Shown here: one piece after another, positions 54,925 to 62,793 of the stretch
Layout of the letters: each line of letters opens with the position of its first letter
Position numbering within the stretch: the stretch's first letter is position 1
Assembly: GCF_900101095.1 (NCBI RefSeq)
Contig: NZ_FNFM01000001.1
Coordinates: 496,001-560,000 of the forward strand
DNA: 64,000 nucleotides
From: Actinopolyspora mzabensis
Lineage (GTDB): Bacteria > Actinomycetota > Actinomycetes > Mycobacteriales > Pseudonocardiaceae
Reading direction: 5' to 3'
The notes under the pieces: generated by a model
Seen by the model: only the letters and a program-made list of their open reading frames with translations
Told to the model about the DNA's origin: nothing
Database searches by the model: none
Program-made: the position numbers and the translations under genes

Positions 54925-55926
54925 GTGTCGTCGTTGAAGCCGGTGCTGGCGTCGGATGCCGTGTCGGCTCTCTCGTCGGGTTCGTCGGGTGCTGGTGGTG
55001 GGTGCACGCCGAATAGTTTCGTGCCGGGTACCGAGGTGGTGTTGGCCGATGGGTCGCGGGTCGCGATTGAGGAGGTCGAGCTCGGTGATCGGGTGTTGGC
55101 CACGGATCCGGAGACGGGGGAGACCGGGCCGGAGCGGGTGACGGCCACCATCACCGGCCAGGGTGAGAAGCACCTGGTGGAGGTCACCGTCGACACCGAT
55201 GGTGACCGGGGTGCACAGACGGAGTCGGTGACGGCCACGGGTGAGCCCCCGTTCTGGGTGCCCAACCGGGACGAGTGGGTCGACGCGGCCGATCTCCAGG
55301 CTGGGGATCGGGTGCGTACCGCTGAGGGTGAGCAGCGGCTGGTCACCAGTATCCGCACCTGGACCGCGCTGCAGCGAGTCCACAACCTCACCATCAACAA
55401 CACCCACACCTACTACGTCGCCCTCAACGGCCACGACGAAACACTCGTCCACAACGTTGATCCGGAGTGCTGGCCCGATGGTGGTTTGGCCCGCTATGAG
55501 GACCTAAATCAAGGTCGGGCCACCGGCATGACCGCACGAGTCACCAAAGGTATGCTACCTGACACCGAAGGCTCACCAGCTGCTCAGAGTATCAAGCCTC
55601 CAGGATTTATTGACGGAATATCCCGAAAAGATGGTGGTCACGGTCATGCTCGTGGTCATCTTCTGGCGAATAAGCTCGGAGGAAACGGAGATATTCCAGA
55701 AAATTTGACGACGCTCCACCAAGTTCCAGTCAATACGCCCAGGATGTCGAACTATGAGCGTCAGGTTAAGAAGGCGGTTCAGTCGGGTTCTGGTCCGGTT
55801 GTCTACAGAGTCAAGCCTGTCTATAAGGGATCTAATGGTATGTCGGAGGGTGTTACCATGATGGCTCGTGATGCGTCGGGAAATACGTTGTTCCCGCCAG
55901 TGACAGTACTTAACCGCCTTCCGTGA
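54925..55926 (+). CDS. Orphan HINT-toxin cassette: DNA/RNA non-specific endonuclease tip
   Basis: 333 residues. The first 26 are a remnant of the Gly/Ser linker, then a HINT domain (Cys27 to Asn177, ending LVHN), then a new toxin (178-333). The tip has GGHGHARGHLLANKLGG and a TTLHQVPVNTPRMSNYE segment, the RGH and Asn pattern of DNA/RNA non-specific endonuclease toxins. In the HINT, block B reads TATGEPPFW: the expected His is Pro108 (CAC to CCC at 55246), which should weaken self-cleavage. No signal peptide, RHS part or ribosome site is seen before GTG 54925, so it is probably a silent spare tip. The SUKH immunity gene follows. Confidence 0.78.
   Translation: MSSLKPVLASDAVSALSSGSSGAGGGCTPNSFVPGTEVVLADGSRVAIEEVELGDRVLATDPETGETGPERVTATITGQGEKHLVEVTVDTDGDRGAQTESVTATGEPPFWVPNRDEWVDAADLQAGDRVRTAEGEQRLVTSIRTWTALQRVHNLTINNTHTYYVALNGHDETLVHNVDPECWPDGGLARYEDLNQGRATGMTARVTKGMLPDTEGSPAAQSIKPPGFIDGISRKDGGHGHARGHLLANKLGGNGDIPENLTTLHQVPVNTPRMSNYERQVKKAVQSGSGPVVYRVKPVYKGSNGMSEGVTMMARDASGNTLFPPVTVLNRLP
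55003..55455 (+). repeat. HINT-coding DNA repeat, copy 2
   Basis: Long stretches identical to 53496-53948 (for example AACCTCACCATCAAC near its end). Differences include the block-B His-to-Pro codon and INNTHTYYVALNG for INDTHTYYVDLNG. Confidence 0.88.
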
Positions 55927-55944
55927 ACAGTGAGGAGCATATAT

Positions 55945-56493
55945 ATGCCGTCGAGCATTGATCGTCTCAAACAGCTGCTATCACCACCCGATGATGCTCC
56001 CGGGGTGGTCGATTGGGGCCTCATCGAAGAGCGTCTGGAAGTTGGTTTGCCGAACGACTATAAAGAGTTCGTTAGATTTTACGGAAATGGAACAATAGAG
56101 GGTTTTATGATGACATTTCTAATGGCCCCTAATGTTGATAACGGTATAGAGTGGTGGGAAGAGCAACTGTGGGTATTGCGCCAGTTGTCGGAGGACGTCC
56201 CAGAGAGTTATGTTATCGCCTCTAGTGGGGCGAATCTGTTGCCATGGGCGTATACAATTGATAATGATCTTTGTTATTTGTGGATGGAGCCGCTGGAGGA
56301 TCCGGATCGGTGGTGGGTGGTTTCGCGGACGCGGGACATGGACTGGAGTGTGTTCGAGGGTTCGATGATAGAATTCTTGGTGGAAATTATCTCGGGAAGC
56401 CGTCGAGAAGTATGGATGCCACGTGACTTTCCCGGGGAATACCCGTGGTTCAAGACAACTGCGCAGTACCTTGCTGATACTAATCCTGAGTAA
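55945..56493 (+). CDS. SUKH (SMI1/KNR4-like) immunity protein
   Basis: 182 residues. It has the SUKH pattern: VDWGLIEERLEVGLPNDYKEFVRFYGNG near the N-terminus, LLPWAYTIDNDLCYLWM in the middle and FEGSMIEFLVEII toward the end. SUKH proteins are a large immunity family against polymorphic toxins. ATG 55945 has GAGGAG (55932-55937) seven bases upstream. It starts 19 bp after the endonuclease cassette, so it presumably neutralises that toxin. GC content is lower than in the HINT parts. An IS relic begins 10 bp after the stop. Confidence 0.88.
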   Translation: MPSSIDRLKQLLSPPDDAPGVVDWGLIEERLEVGLPNDYKEFVRFYGNGTIEGFMMTFLMAPNVDNGIEWWEEQLWVLRQLSEDVPESYVIASSGANLLPWAYTIDNDLCYLWMEPLEDPDRWWVVSRTRDMDWSVFEGSMIEFLVEIISGSRREVWMPRDFPGEYPWFKTTAQYLADTNPE

Positions 56494-56511
56494 TGATGTT
56501 TAGAGCGTGTC

Positions 56512-56995
56512 CTACGTGGTTCGTCGAGTGAACTGTTTGTAGCAGGTTAAAGTCGCTGCGAGACCGAGAAACTACAGGTAGAGACGCGGATCGCGTTCAT
56601 AGCGTGGGGCTGGGCGTCGGTAGCCGGACAGCCAGGAGAAGATGTGTTCAATAGCCCAGCGATGCCATCTCACACGGTCGCTGGCCTCGATTCCCTTGCG
56701 GGCAATCCATGGAGTGATGTGCTTGGCGCGCACCCATCGACGCAGGTTAGAACGGGCGTAAGCCTTATCGGCATAGAGTCGTTTTGGTGTGGCCTGGCGT
56801 CTCCGATCTGAGTCGTGTCTCGATAGGCGTCCAGAGAGCATGAGGACCAGTTCTTCGCTGTTGTGAGTGTTGGCGGCCGAGAGACCAAGCACGAGAAGCA
56901 GTCCGGCTGGATCGGACACCAGAGGCAGCCCGGAACGTGGTTTGCTCCCGCTCCACGGGAATCGGACCGGTGTGGACGCCCCTTTTGTTGAGGGA
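56512..56995 (-). pseudogene. IS5-type transposase remnant
   Basis: The C-terminal DDE part is recognisable: LYADKAYARSNLRRWVR, then ITPWIARKGIE and a HRWAIEHIFSWLSGYRR segment, as in IS5-family transposases. It is broken. GVHTGPIPVER is in one frame and SKPRSGLPLVSDPAG in another (frameshift near 56950), and a TAG at 56572-56574 splits RLYL from FLGLAATLTCYKQF. The N-terminal half is missing. The end AGAGCGTGTCCTA (about 56502-56514) looks like a terminal inverted repeat of this IS group. It separates the SUKH gene from the truncated HINT cassette. Confidence 0.8.
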
Positions 56996-57071
56996 GGGGG
57001 CGGTGGGTTGACTGGGGGAGCCGCCGGTCATTGGTGAGGGTGTCGATCGTCGGATAGGTGTACCGCTGACG

Positions 57072-57322
57072 ATGGTTGCGGTGGCGCGACCGACTCGGTG
57101 ACCGCGACGGGTGAGCACCCGTTCTGGGTGCCCAACCGCGACGAGTGGGTCGACGCCGAGGATCTCCAGGCTGGGGACCGGGTGCGCACCGCCGAGGGTG
57201 AGCAGCGGCTGGTCACCAGCATCCGCACCTGGACCGCGCTGCAGCGCGTCCACAACCTCACCATCAACGACACCCACACGTATTATGCGGTCGCGGGCGA
57301 GACACCCGTACTCGTCCACAAC
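57072..57322 (+). repeat. HINT-coding DNA repeat, copy 3 (5'-truncated)
   Basis: Matches only the second half of the HINT repeat, from the ATDSVTATGEHPFW region through VLVHN. The half with the nucleophile Cys is missing; the break lies next to the IS relic. Confidence 0.85.
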
Positions 57323-57643
57323 TCCGATGGTTGTCCTGATCTGGATGCTCTTTCCCAGAGCGGGATGCGCGCAGCTAAGGGAAAAACAACTCATGCAGGA
57401 CGTGAGTATCAGAAGCATATGAACCGAGGAGATCTGCCTGTGGTTCCAGGGAAACAATTAAAATCAGCTGGCCAGGATCTGTTGGATGATATTTTGACAA
57501 ACCCGAAAACTACTAATTCTTTCGTGGATTCCGGTAACTTTGCTGGTGGTTCGCGATATGTCATGCCTGATCCGGAGGGCGGGCGAGGAATAGGGGCAAC
57601 TTTCGATGCTAACGGTCAGTTTCAGTATTTTGGACGCTACTAG
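57098..57643 (+). CDS. Truncated HINT-toxin cassette with BECR-like RNase tip
   Basis: 181 residues in the longest reading from GTG 57098. Residues 1-75 are the second half of a HINT domain ending LVHN; the rest is a toxin. The tip has KTTHAGREYQKHMNRGD, LDDILTNPKTT and GGRGIGATFDANGQF, resembling barnase/EndoU/ColE5/RelE-fold (BECR) RNase toxins of polymorphic systems. It has no ribosome site, signal peptide or HINT Cys, so it cannot be delivered as it stands; it is probably a silent tip. The DNA of the tip is AT-richer than the HINT part. An immunity-gene candidate starts two bases after its stop. Confidence 0.68.
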   Translation: MTATGEHPFWVPNRDEWVDAEDLQAGDRVRTAEGEQRLVTSIRTWTALQRVHNLTINDTHTYYAVAGETPVLVHNSDGCPDLDALSQSGMRAAKGKTTHAGREYQKHMNRGDLPVVPGKQLKSAGQDLLDDILTNPKTTNSFVDSGNFAGGSRYVMPDPEGGRGIGATFDANGQFQYFGRY

Positions 57644-57645
57644 AA

Positions 57646-58215
57646 ATGTTGATAATACATCCATGGGATATTCAGGAAGGCAATAGTGTTATTATTGCCG
57701 AGCTTCGAAGGTCTCTCGCTGGAGATGCAGTGATAAATGTTCGCTACATAGTTCCCAAGGAGGAAAGATGGCCCGAAGGGCATAGGGCGGATAGAGTTCA
57801 CGAAGTCGATATGGCCGTTGAACTGCAGATGGAAAGTGGGTCAGCTCTGATTCTTTCCTGGGATATGGACGGCCTCAATGAAGGTATAGCGGCTGACTTC
57901 AGAGGTCCTGGGGAGGAGGGTGCTAACTTGCCTGGGGATCCTATTGATGTGAGTGACCATATTGATTGGGAAGAGTTTCTTGGTGTGTCGATTGTGAGCA
58001 TAAATGCCGCTTGGCATGTTCCCAATGAAGGGTGTCCAGAGATGCCATGGTCTTATCATTTCATGTTTTCTGATGATTCGAGCGTAACGATAGCCCTAGG
58101 TGGGGATAATGGAGTGGGATTGAGATATATTCCCGATGCTCTGGTTGTGATACTCGATAAGGAAATGGCGGCTACATATAAGATTCCGGCGAGCAGTACT
58201 CCTTCGTGTGGATAG
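57646..58215 (+). CDS. Putative immunity protein for the BECR-like toxin
   Basis: 189 residues. Starts two bases after the toxin stop, so translation would be coupled. I do not recognise the family. It is acidic (NVRYIVPKEERW, ALILSWDMDGLNEGI, IDWEEFLGVSIVSI, YIPDALVVILDKEM), with alternating strands and helices and no membrane segment. The codon usage and GC content are unlike the core genes and match the tip just upstream. An immunity role is inference from position only. Confidence 0.65.
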   Translation: MLIIHPWDIQEGNSVIIAELRRSLAGDAVINVRYIVPKEERWPEGHRADRVHEVDMAVELQMESGSALILSWDMDGLNEGIAADFRGPGEEGANLPGDPIDVSDHIDWEEFLGVSIVSINAAWHVPNEGCPEMPWSYHFMFSDDSSVTIALGGDNGVGLRYIPDALVVILDKEMAATYKIPASSTPSCG

Positions 58216-58251
58216 ATCCAAATAGGAAGATTTAATTCTATTCATATTCGG

Positions 58252-58301
58252 ACCTCTTCGTTGCCGCGGTCGTAGGGTATGACGTGAGGAGTTGGTGTCG
58301 G
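58252..58301 (+). repeat. Displaced tail of the first toxin plus leader
   Basis: CCTCTTCGTTGCCGCGGTCG at about 58253-58272 repeats the last codons of the giant toxin (SSLPRS, stop TAG; 54298-54317), and is followed by the same AGGAG leader as at 54318-54343. So it is a copy of the 3' end of that toxin gene without its body. Confidence 0.85.
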
Positions 58302-58787
58302 GTGTCTGTGGACTGGAAGGTTGAGCTCGTCGAGTGCGGTGACATCGTCCAGGATGAGGATGACACCGTTCCGCAGGATGAAGCCGAGCGTCGCTGGAAC
58401 CGTTATGTGGAGCTGGTCGACTCCGTGACCGGTGATGAAGGTCCGGAGGCGGTTGTTCCGATCGTTTCTTCGTTGAAAGTCCGATACGATTACGGTGCTT
58501 ATCAAGCCGCGTATGGTGCTCTGGAGCGTTTTCCTGCTGCGGATCTTGGGAAGGGTGCCGCTTTGGCGGCCGAGGAGCTCACTCGGATTCCGTATGATCA
58601 AAGCGGAGTTGTGCTTGTGACTGTGGCCAGGTCTCCCACCGGTGCGGTGGAGGCGTTCAACGAGGCGGTCAAGTTCGTTCCTGGGGAGGTTCGGAACAGG
58701 CTCCGCGATGTTGTCGATTTCCACGAAGCGAACGAGTGGCTCGCCGAGGACGGGGACAGCGGCATCATCAAGGTGCCGCGTGAATGA
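58302..58787 (+). CDS. Putative immunity protein, copy 2 (paralogue of 54344-54829)
   Basis: 161 residues from GTG 58302, the same length as copy 1, with about 80% identical residues by eye (VPQDEAERRWNRYVEL and NRLRDVVDFHEAN are shared). Differences concentrate in the first third (VECGDIVQDED for VEYGDIPQFGD) and in the middle. An AGGAG site is kept. A relic of the first toxin's end lies directly upstream, so this is what remains after a toxin-immunity unit lost its toxin. It may protect against a related variant carried by other strains. Confidence 0.75.
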   Translation: MSVDWKVELVECGDIVQDEDDTVPQDEAERRWNRYVELVDSVTGDEGPEAVVPIVSSLKVRYDYGAYQAAYGALERFPAADLGKGAALAAEELTRIPYDQSGVVLVTVARSPTGAVEAFNEAVKFVPGEVRNRLRDVVDFHEANEWLAEDGDSGIIKVPRE

Positions 58788-58885
58788 CCGCGTGAGTACG
58801 GGGGCGTCATGAATCGAGAACAGTGGGCTTGTGCATCGCGAAGCTTGGCTTTTTGGACGTCTGTTGACGAATAGGTGGGAAATCA

Positions 58886-59239
58886 GTGGCGAACTTGCTG
58901 AGTCCTGGATGTCTTCCGAAAGGATTCAACTATCCGACGGAGTTCGTCCGTGTGGTGGGGCTCGGGATCACGGACATGGAGCCCTGGGCGATTCTGGAGG
59001 GAGAAGGGCTCCTAGCACGGTATGCCGGCCTGCAGAAACGGTATCCGGACCGGAATGTGATCCCGTTCGCTCATAGGATCGACAACGATGATGTCGCTTG
59101 TTGGGACCTCGATCGCGATGCCCGCGTGGTGATCGTCCACGATTTCGCTTCGCCGGGGTGGGAGCGGCAGGGAGAGTTCGGGGGCTTCTACGACTGGCTC
59201 CGCCAAGCGGTGGAGGATCTGATCGAGTACGACTGCTGA
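58886..59239 (+). CDS. SUKH-like (SMI1/KNR4) immunity protein, short
   Basis: 117 residues. MANLLSPGCLPKGFNYPTEF, then VIPFAHRIDNDDVACWDLD, VVIVHDFASPGW and FYDWLRQAVEDLIEYDC match the C-terminal part of SMI1/KNR4-type immunity proteins. GTG 58886 follows GGTGGGA by five bases. It has no toxin gene of its own, so it is an orphan immunity gene at the end of the island. A 21-codon ORF (58808-58873, MNREQWACASRSLAFWTSVD) just upstream may be a relic of another cassette. Confidence 0.78.
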   Translation: MANLLSPGCLPKGFNYPTEFVRVVGLGITDMEPWAILEGEGLLARYAGLQKRYPDRNVIPFAHRIDNDDVACWDLDRDARVVIVHDFASPGWERQGEFGGFYDWLRQAVEDLIEYDC

Positions 59240-59456
59240 GGTGAAGCCGAGCCGCGTGGTATCGGAGGAAAGAACGTCAAGTTCTCACACTCGCTCGTCG
59301 CTGCCCTTGTGAACACCCCCGAACGTCGCCGCCCGATCGGCCTTCCGGCGCAACTTCGTGTTACTTGATCGATACCGTCTTTACCGTTCAACCTCTCCCC
59401 ACCAGCATCGTTGTTCGGGTGCACCCGCTCCGTCACCCCAAGCGAGGAGAGTTTCG

Positions 59457-60377
59457 ATGCGTGGACGAAGGAAGCAACTGGTCGGTGGCGCCGCCCTGGC
59501 GCTGACCGCCCTGCTGTCGGTATCCGCCACCGGCGCCGCCAGCCCGGCCGACTCCGCCGACTCCGTGGGCACGTCCGCGGTGACCTTCTTCGACGACTTC
59601 TCGGGCAGCAACCTCGACCGCTCCAAGTGGAAGGTCCTCAAAACCGGCGAGAACTTCGGCACGGTCAACAACGAGCAGCAGGCCTACGTCGACTCCTCGG
59701 AGACCATCTACATCGACCACAACGTCGCCGGTGCCAGCGGCGGCACGCTCGCGCTGCACCCCCGCTACCGGCCCGGCCACCAGGCCCCCGACGGCCGCAG
59801 CTACGACTTCATCTCCGGTCGGGTGAGCACGCAGGACCGCTTCGAGTTCACCTACGGCAGGTACGAGGCCCGCATCAAACTGCCGGAGAACGCCAACGCG
59901 TCCGGGCTGTGGCCCGCCTGGTGGTCGTTGGGCGCGAAGATCGACGAGGGCGAGCCCTGGCCCACCAACGGTGAGGTCGACGTGATGGAGAACGTCGGCG
60001 AGCCGTGGACCAGCGTCGCGCTGCACGGCCCCGAGTACCACGGCGACACCCCGGTCAACGCCAGCCAGTCCTTCCCCAACGGCGATCCGGGCGGCTGGCA
60101 CACCTACCGCGCCGACTGGTGGAACGGCGGGTTCACCTTCTTCGTCGACGACAGGCAGATCTACCGCATCACCAAGGCCGAGATCGAGCAGAACGGCTGG
60201 ACCTGGGTCTACGACGACCCGCAGTACATGATCCTCAACTTTGCGCTCGGCGGCACCTACCCGCAGGGCGTCAACGGGGTCACCCAGCCCTACCCGGGCC
60301 TTCCGCAGTCCACCGTGGACAAGGTGGCCTCGGGCAGCGCCCGCTACCTGATCGACTGGGTGCGGGTCTCCCAGTGA
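59457..60377 (+). CDS. Secreted GH16 glycoside hydrolase
   Basis: 306 residues. Signal peptide RRKQLVGGAALALTALLSVSATGAA. The GH16 beta-jelly-roll has the catalytic motif EVDVMENVG with Glu173, Asp175 and Glu178, and the flanking GLWPAWWSLGA and HTYRADWWNGGFTFFVDD strands. GH16 members cleave beta-1,3(4)-glucans, agars or carrageenans; the motif without an inserted Met-bulge difference fits glucanase-type enzymes, but substrate is not certain. ATG 59457 has GAGGAGAG upstream. It may be the third polysaccharide-degrading enzyme of the window. A hairpin follows. Confidence 0.9.
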   Translation: MRGRRKQLVGGAALALTALLSVSATGAASPADSADSVGTSAVTFFDDFSGSNLDRSKWKVLKTGENFGTVNNEQQAYVDSSETIYIDHNVAGASGGTLALHPRYRPGHQAPDGRSYDFISGRVSTQDRFEFTYGRYEARIKLPENANASGLWPAWWSLGAKIDEGEPWPTNGEVDVMENVGEPWTSVALHGPEYHGDTPVNASQSFPNGDPGGWHTYRADWWNGGFTFFVDDRQIYRITKAEIEQNGWTWVYDDPQYMILNFALGGTYPQGVNGVTQPYPGLPQSTVDKVASGSARYLIDWVRVSQ

Positions 60378-60386
60378 GTCACTCCG

Positions 60387-60421
60387 CCGCGCGGTCGGGA
60401 GTTCCTCTCCCGGCCGCGCGG
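60387..60421 (+). terminator. Hairpin after the GH16 gene
   Basis: CCGCGCGG-T-CGGGAG pairs with CTCCCG-G-CCGCGCGG (60387-60421), 15 positions including one T-G wobble, loop TTCCT. No T tract. Confidence 0.55.
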
Positions 60422-60539
60422 GCCGCTCGTCGCGGTCACCGGCCCCGATCGTCCGAGTGCTCGGCCCGAGCGATCCCCCATCGTGCGAGGTGGCGACCCC
60501 GATCGGGTGTCCCCGGTCCCCGAGCGATTCCCCTGGTGT

Positions 60540-61127
60540 TCAGTCGCCGCCGATGACGGTGCGGATCCGTTCCGGCAGTGGGTATTCCCGCTCCACCGGC
60601 AGCAGCCGCCGCATCGCCTCGTGATCGCCGTCCCGGTGGTGCCGGTGGAGCTCGCCCGCCAGCTCGGTGCGGTCGTGCACCGAGACGATCCACTCGTCGA
60701 CGTAGCGCCGCACCGCGTCACCGCCCAGCCCCACCTGGATCGCCCGCCACTCGGCGGGGCGCATGGCGGTGTTGCGCTCGGGGTCCCACTGCACCCGCAC
60801 CGGGCTCTCGGCCAGGTGAGTTCGCCAGTGCTCGTGGTCGAGGTAGCGCCTCGGATCGAACGAGCTCGCGCAGGAGTTGGCCAGCGCCCACTCGAAACCC
60901 TCCCGCCGCAGCCGCACGGCCAGCACCCGCTCTTGATCTGGCTTGGTGCCGAAGCCGCAGCGATACATCATCCAAAGCAGCGAAGGCTTGATCCAGGTCA
61001 TGCGGTCGCGTTTGAACGGTGCGACGAACGTGCCCGCCCGCAGCGCGGGGTCGGCTATCTCCGGGCGGTACGCCTGGTAGACGGTGACGGTCCGCTCGTC
61101 GAACTCGGCTCGCACGGTTCTGGTCAA
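60540..61127 (-). CDS. DUF4291 family protein
   Basis: 195 residues. The N-terminal half matches DUF4291: RAEFDERTVTVYQAYRPEIA, FKRDRMTWIKPSLLWMMYRC and QERVLAVRLRREGFEWAL. No catalytic site is assigned to this family; it has many conserved Arg, Trp and Tyr residues and no membrane segment. ATG 61127 gives the family start. It is flanked by the GH16 gene (convergent) and a GntP permease upstream on the same strand, about 120 bp away. Confidence 0.88.
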   Translation of the reverse strand: MTRTVRAEFDERTVTVYQAYRPEIADPALRAGTFVAPFKRDRMTWIKPSLLWMMYRCGFGTKPDQERVLAVRLRREGFEWALANSCASSFDPRRYLDHEHWRTHLAESPVRVQWDPERNTAMRPAEWRAIQVGLGGDAVRRYVDEWIVSVHDRTELAGELHRHHRDGDHEAMRRLLPVEREYPLPERIRTVIGGD

Positions 61128-61250
61128 CGGTGAACGTCCTCGTGGCAGTGGTCGGGTCGGCGGAACCTCCCGCGGCCTCTCGCTCCGGCAGGACCGACGT
61201 CGAGCAAGTACTACACCACGTCGGTCCTTTCCGGTGAGTCCGGACCGGGA

Positions 61251-62648
61251 TCAGGCGAACACGCTGATGAGCAGCACCAGCAGGAAACCCGTGCCGCCGA
61301 CCAGCGTGGCCATCACGGTCCACGTCTTGAGCGTGGTACTCACATCGAGGCCGAGGAAACGTCCCACCAGCCAGAACCCGGAATCGTTGACGTGCGACAG
61401 CACCATGGAGCCGCACGCGATCGCCAGCACGAGCAGCGCCAGGTAGAGCGAGGAGAGCCCGTCGACGGCAGCGACCGTCGGCGCGAGAAGCCCGGCGGTG
61501 GTGGTCAGCGCCACCGTGGCCGAACCCTGTGCCACGCGCAACCCGGTCGCGATCACGAACGCGGCCACTATCAGGGGGAATCCGGCCGCGTTGAGCGTTT
61601 CCGCGAGTGCGTCGCCGATTCCGCTGGCCTGGAGCACGCTTCCGAACATCCCACCGGCGCCGGTGATGAGGATGATCGCGCACACCGGGCCGAGCGCTCC
61701 GTTGACGATCTGCTCCACGTTCGTCCGGGAGCGTCCGCGTCCGAACACGACGATGCTGACGATCGCGGTGGCCAGCAGTGCGATCGGTGTCTCCCCGAGC
61801 AGCAGCAGCGGACGCACCCACGCAGCGTCCGAGTCGACGGCTCCCACCGTTCGAAGTGTCTCCAGTCCTGTGTGCAGGAAGATCATCACCAGTGGCAGCA
61901 GCAGCACCCCGAGGACGGTGCCGAACCGGGGGAGCGGTGCGGTCTCCTCCGAACCCGCCGTGTCCTGGTCCACTTCGGATGAAGCGCCCAGCACCGGTAC
62001 CGGAACGTCGATACGGGGACCGATGAACTTGGAGAAGACGTACGAACCCACGTACCAGGACGGCACGGCCACGAGCAGACCGAGCAGCAGCACGAGGCCG
62101 ACGTCGGCTCCGAGGAGTTCGGAGGCCGCCACCGGGCCGGGGTGCGGCGGGACCAGGGCGTGCATCGCCAGGAAACCCCCGGCCGTGGGGAGGGCGTACA
62201 GCAGCAACGAGCCGCCGAACCGTCGCGCCACGCTGAATACGATCGGGAGGAGCACCACGAAGGCGGCGTCGAAGAAGATGGGGAAGCCGAACAGCAGGGA
62301 GGCGAGTCCCAGGGCGAGCGGAGCCCGTCGCGGGCCGAACCGGTTGATCAACGTGTCGGCCAGGACCCGGGCACCGCCGCTGATCTCCAGCAGCCGCCCG
62401 ATCATGGCTCCCAGGCCGACCAGCAGCCCCACGTTCGCCAGCGTGTCGCCGAACCCGGTGAGCAGCGTGTCCACCAGTTCGTCGAAAGGTATCCGTGTCG
62501 CCAGTCCTACGAGCAGACTGACCAGCACCAGCGAGATGAAGGCGTGCAGTTTGAACCGCACGATCAGTAACAGCAGCAGGGCCACCGCTGCGACCGCTAT
62601 CGCCAGCAGCGGCATGACTCCGTAGACGGGCTCCGTCGTCGTTTCCAC
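61251..62648 (-). CDS. GntP family gluconate/sugar-acid permease
   Basis: 465 residues with about 12-13 membrane segments. GntP signatures include GFGDTLANVGLLVGLGAMIGRLLEISGGA, GLASLLFGFPIFFDAAFVVLLPI and ALVPPHPGP, with the C-terminal SHVNDSGFW block. The family imports gluconate or related sugar acids with protons. GTG 62648 has AGGAG seven bases upstream (GAGGAGCTTCCC), which is better than the longer in-frame ATG at 62696. The IlvD/Edd-type dehydratase gene lies 145 bp upstream on the same strand, so the two probably form a sugar-acid catabolic unit. Confidence 0.92.
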   Translation of the reverse strand: METTTEPVYGVMPLLAIAVAAVALLLLLIVRFKLHAFISLVLVSLLVGLATRIPFDELVDTLLTGFGDTLANVGLLVGLGAMIGRLLEISGGARVLADTLINRFGPRRAPLALGLASLLFGFPIFFDAAFVVLLPIVFSVARRFGGSLLLYALPTAGGFLAMHALVPPHPGPVAASELLGADVGLVLLLGLLVAVPSWYVGSYVFSKFIGPRIDVPVPVLGASSEVDQDTAGSEETAPLPRFGTVLGVLLLPLVMIFLHTGLETLRTVGAVDSDAAWVRPLLLLGETPIALLATAIVSIVVFGRGRSRTNVEQIVNGALGPVCAIILITGAGGMFGSVLQASGIGDALAETLNAAGFPLIVAAFVIATGLRVAQGSATVALTTTAGLLAPTVAAVDGLSSLYLALLVLAIACGSMVLSHVNDSGFWLVGRFLGLDVSTTLKTWTVMATLVGGTGFLLVLLISVFA

Positions 62649-62793
62649 GGGAAGCTCCTCGATGCGGGTTTCCTCGAAACCGGTGGCGGCGCGCATCGCC
62701 GGAAGCGGTTTCAAAAGGGGAGGGGGATGCGGCGCGCGAGCCGCCGAGGGGCTCGCGCGCGGTTGAACGCGGGACGGGGGCGTCCCGGGGCCG

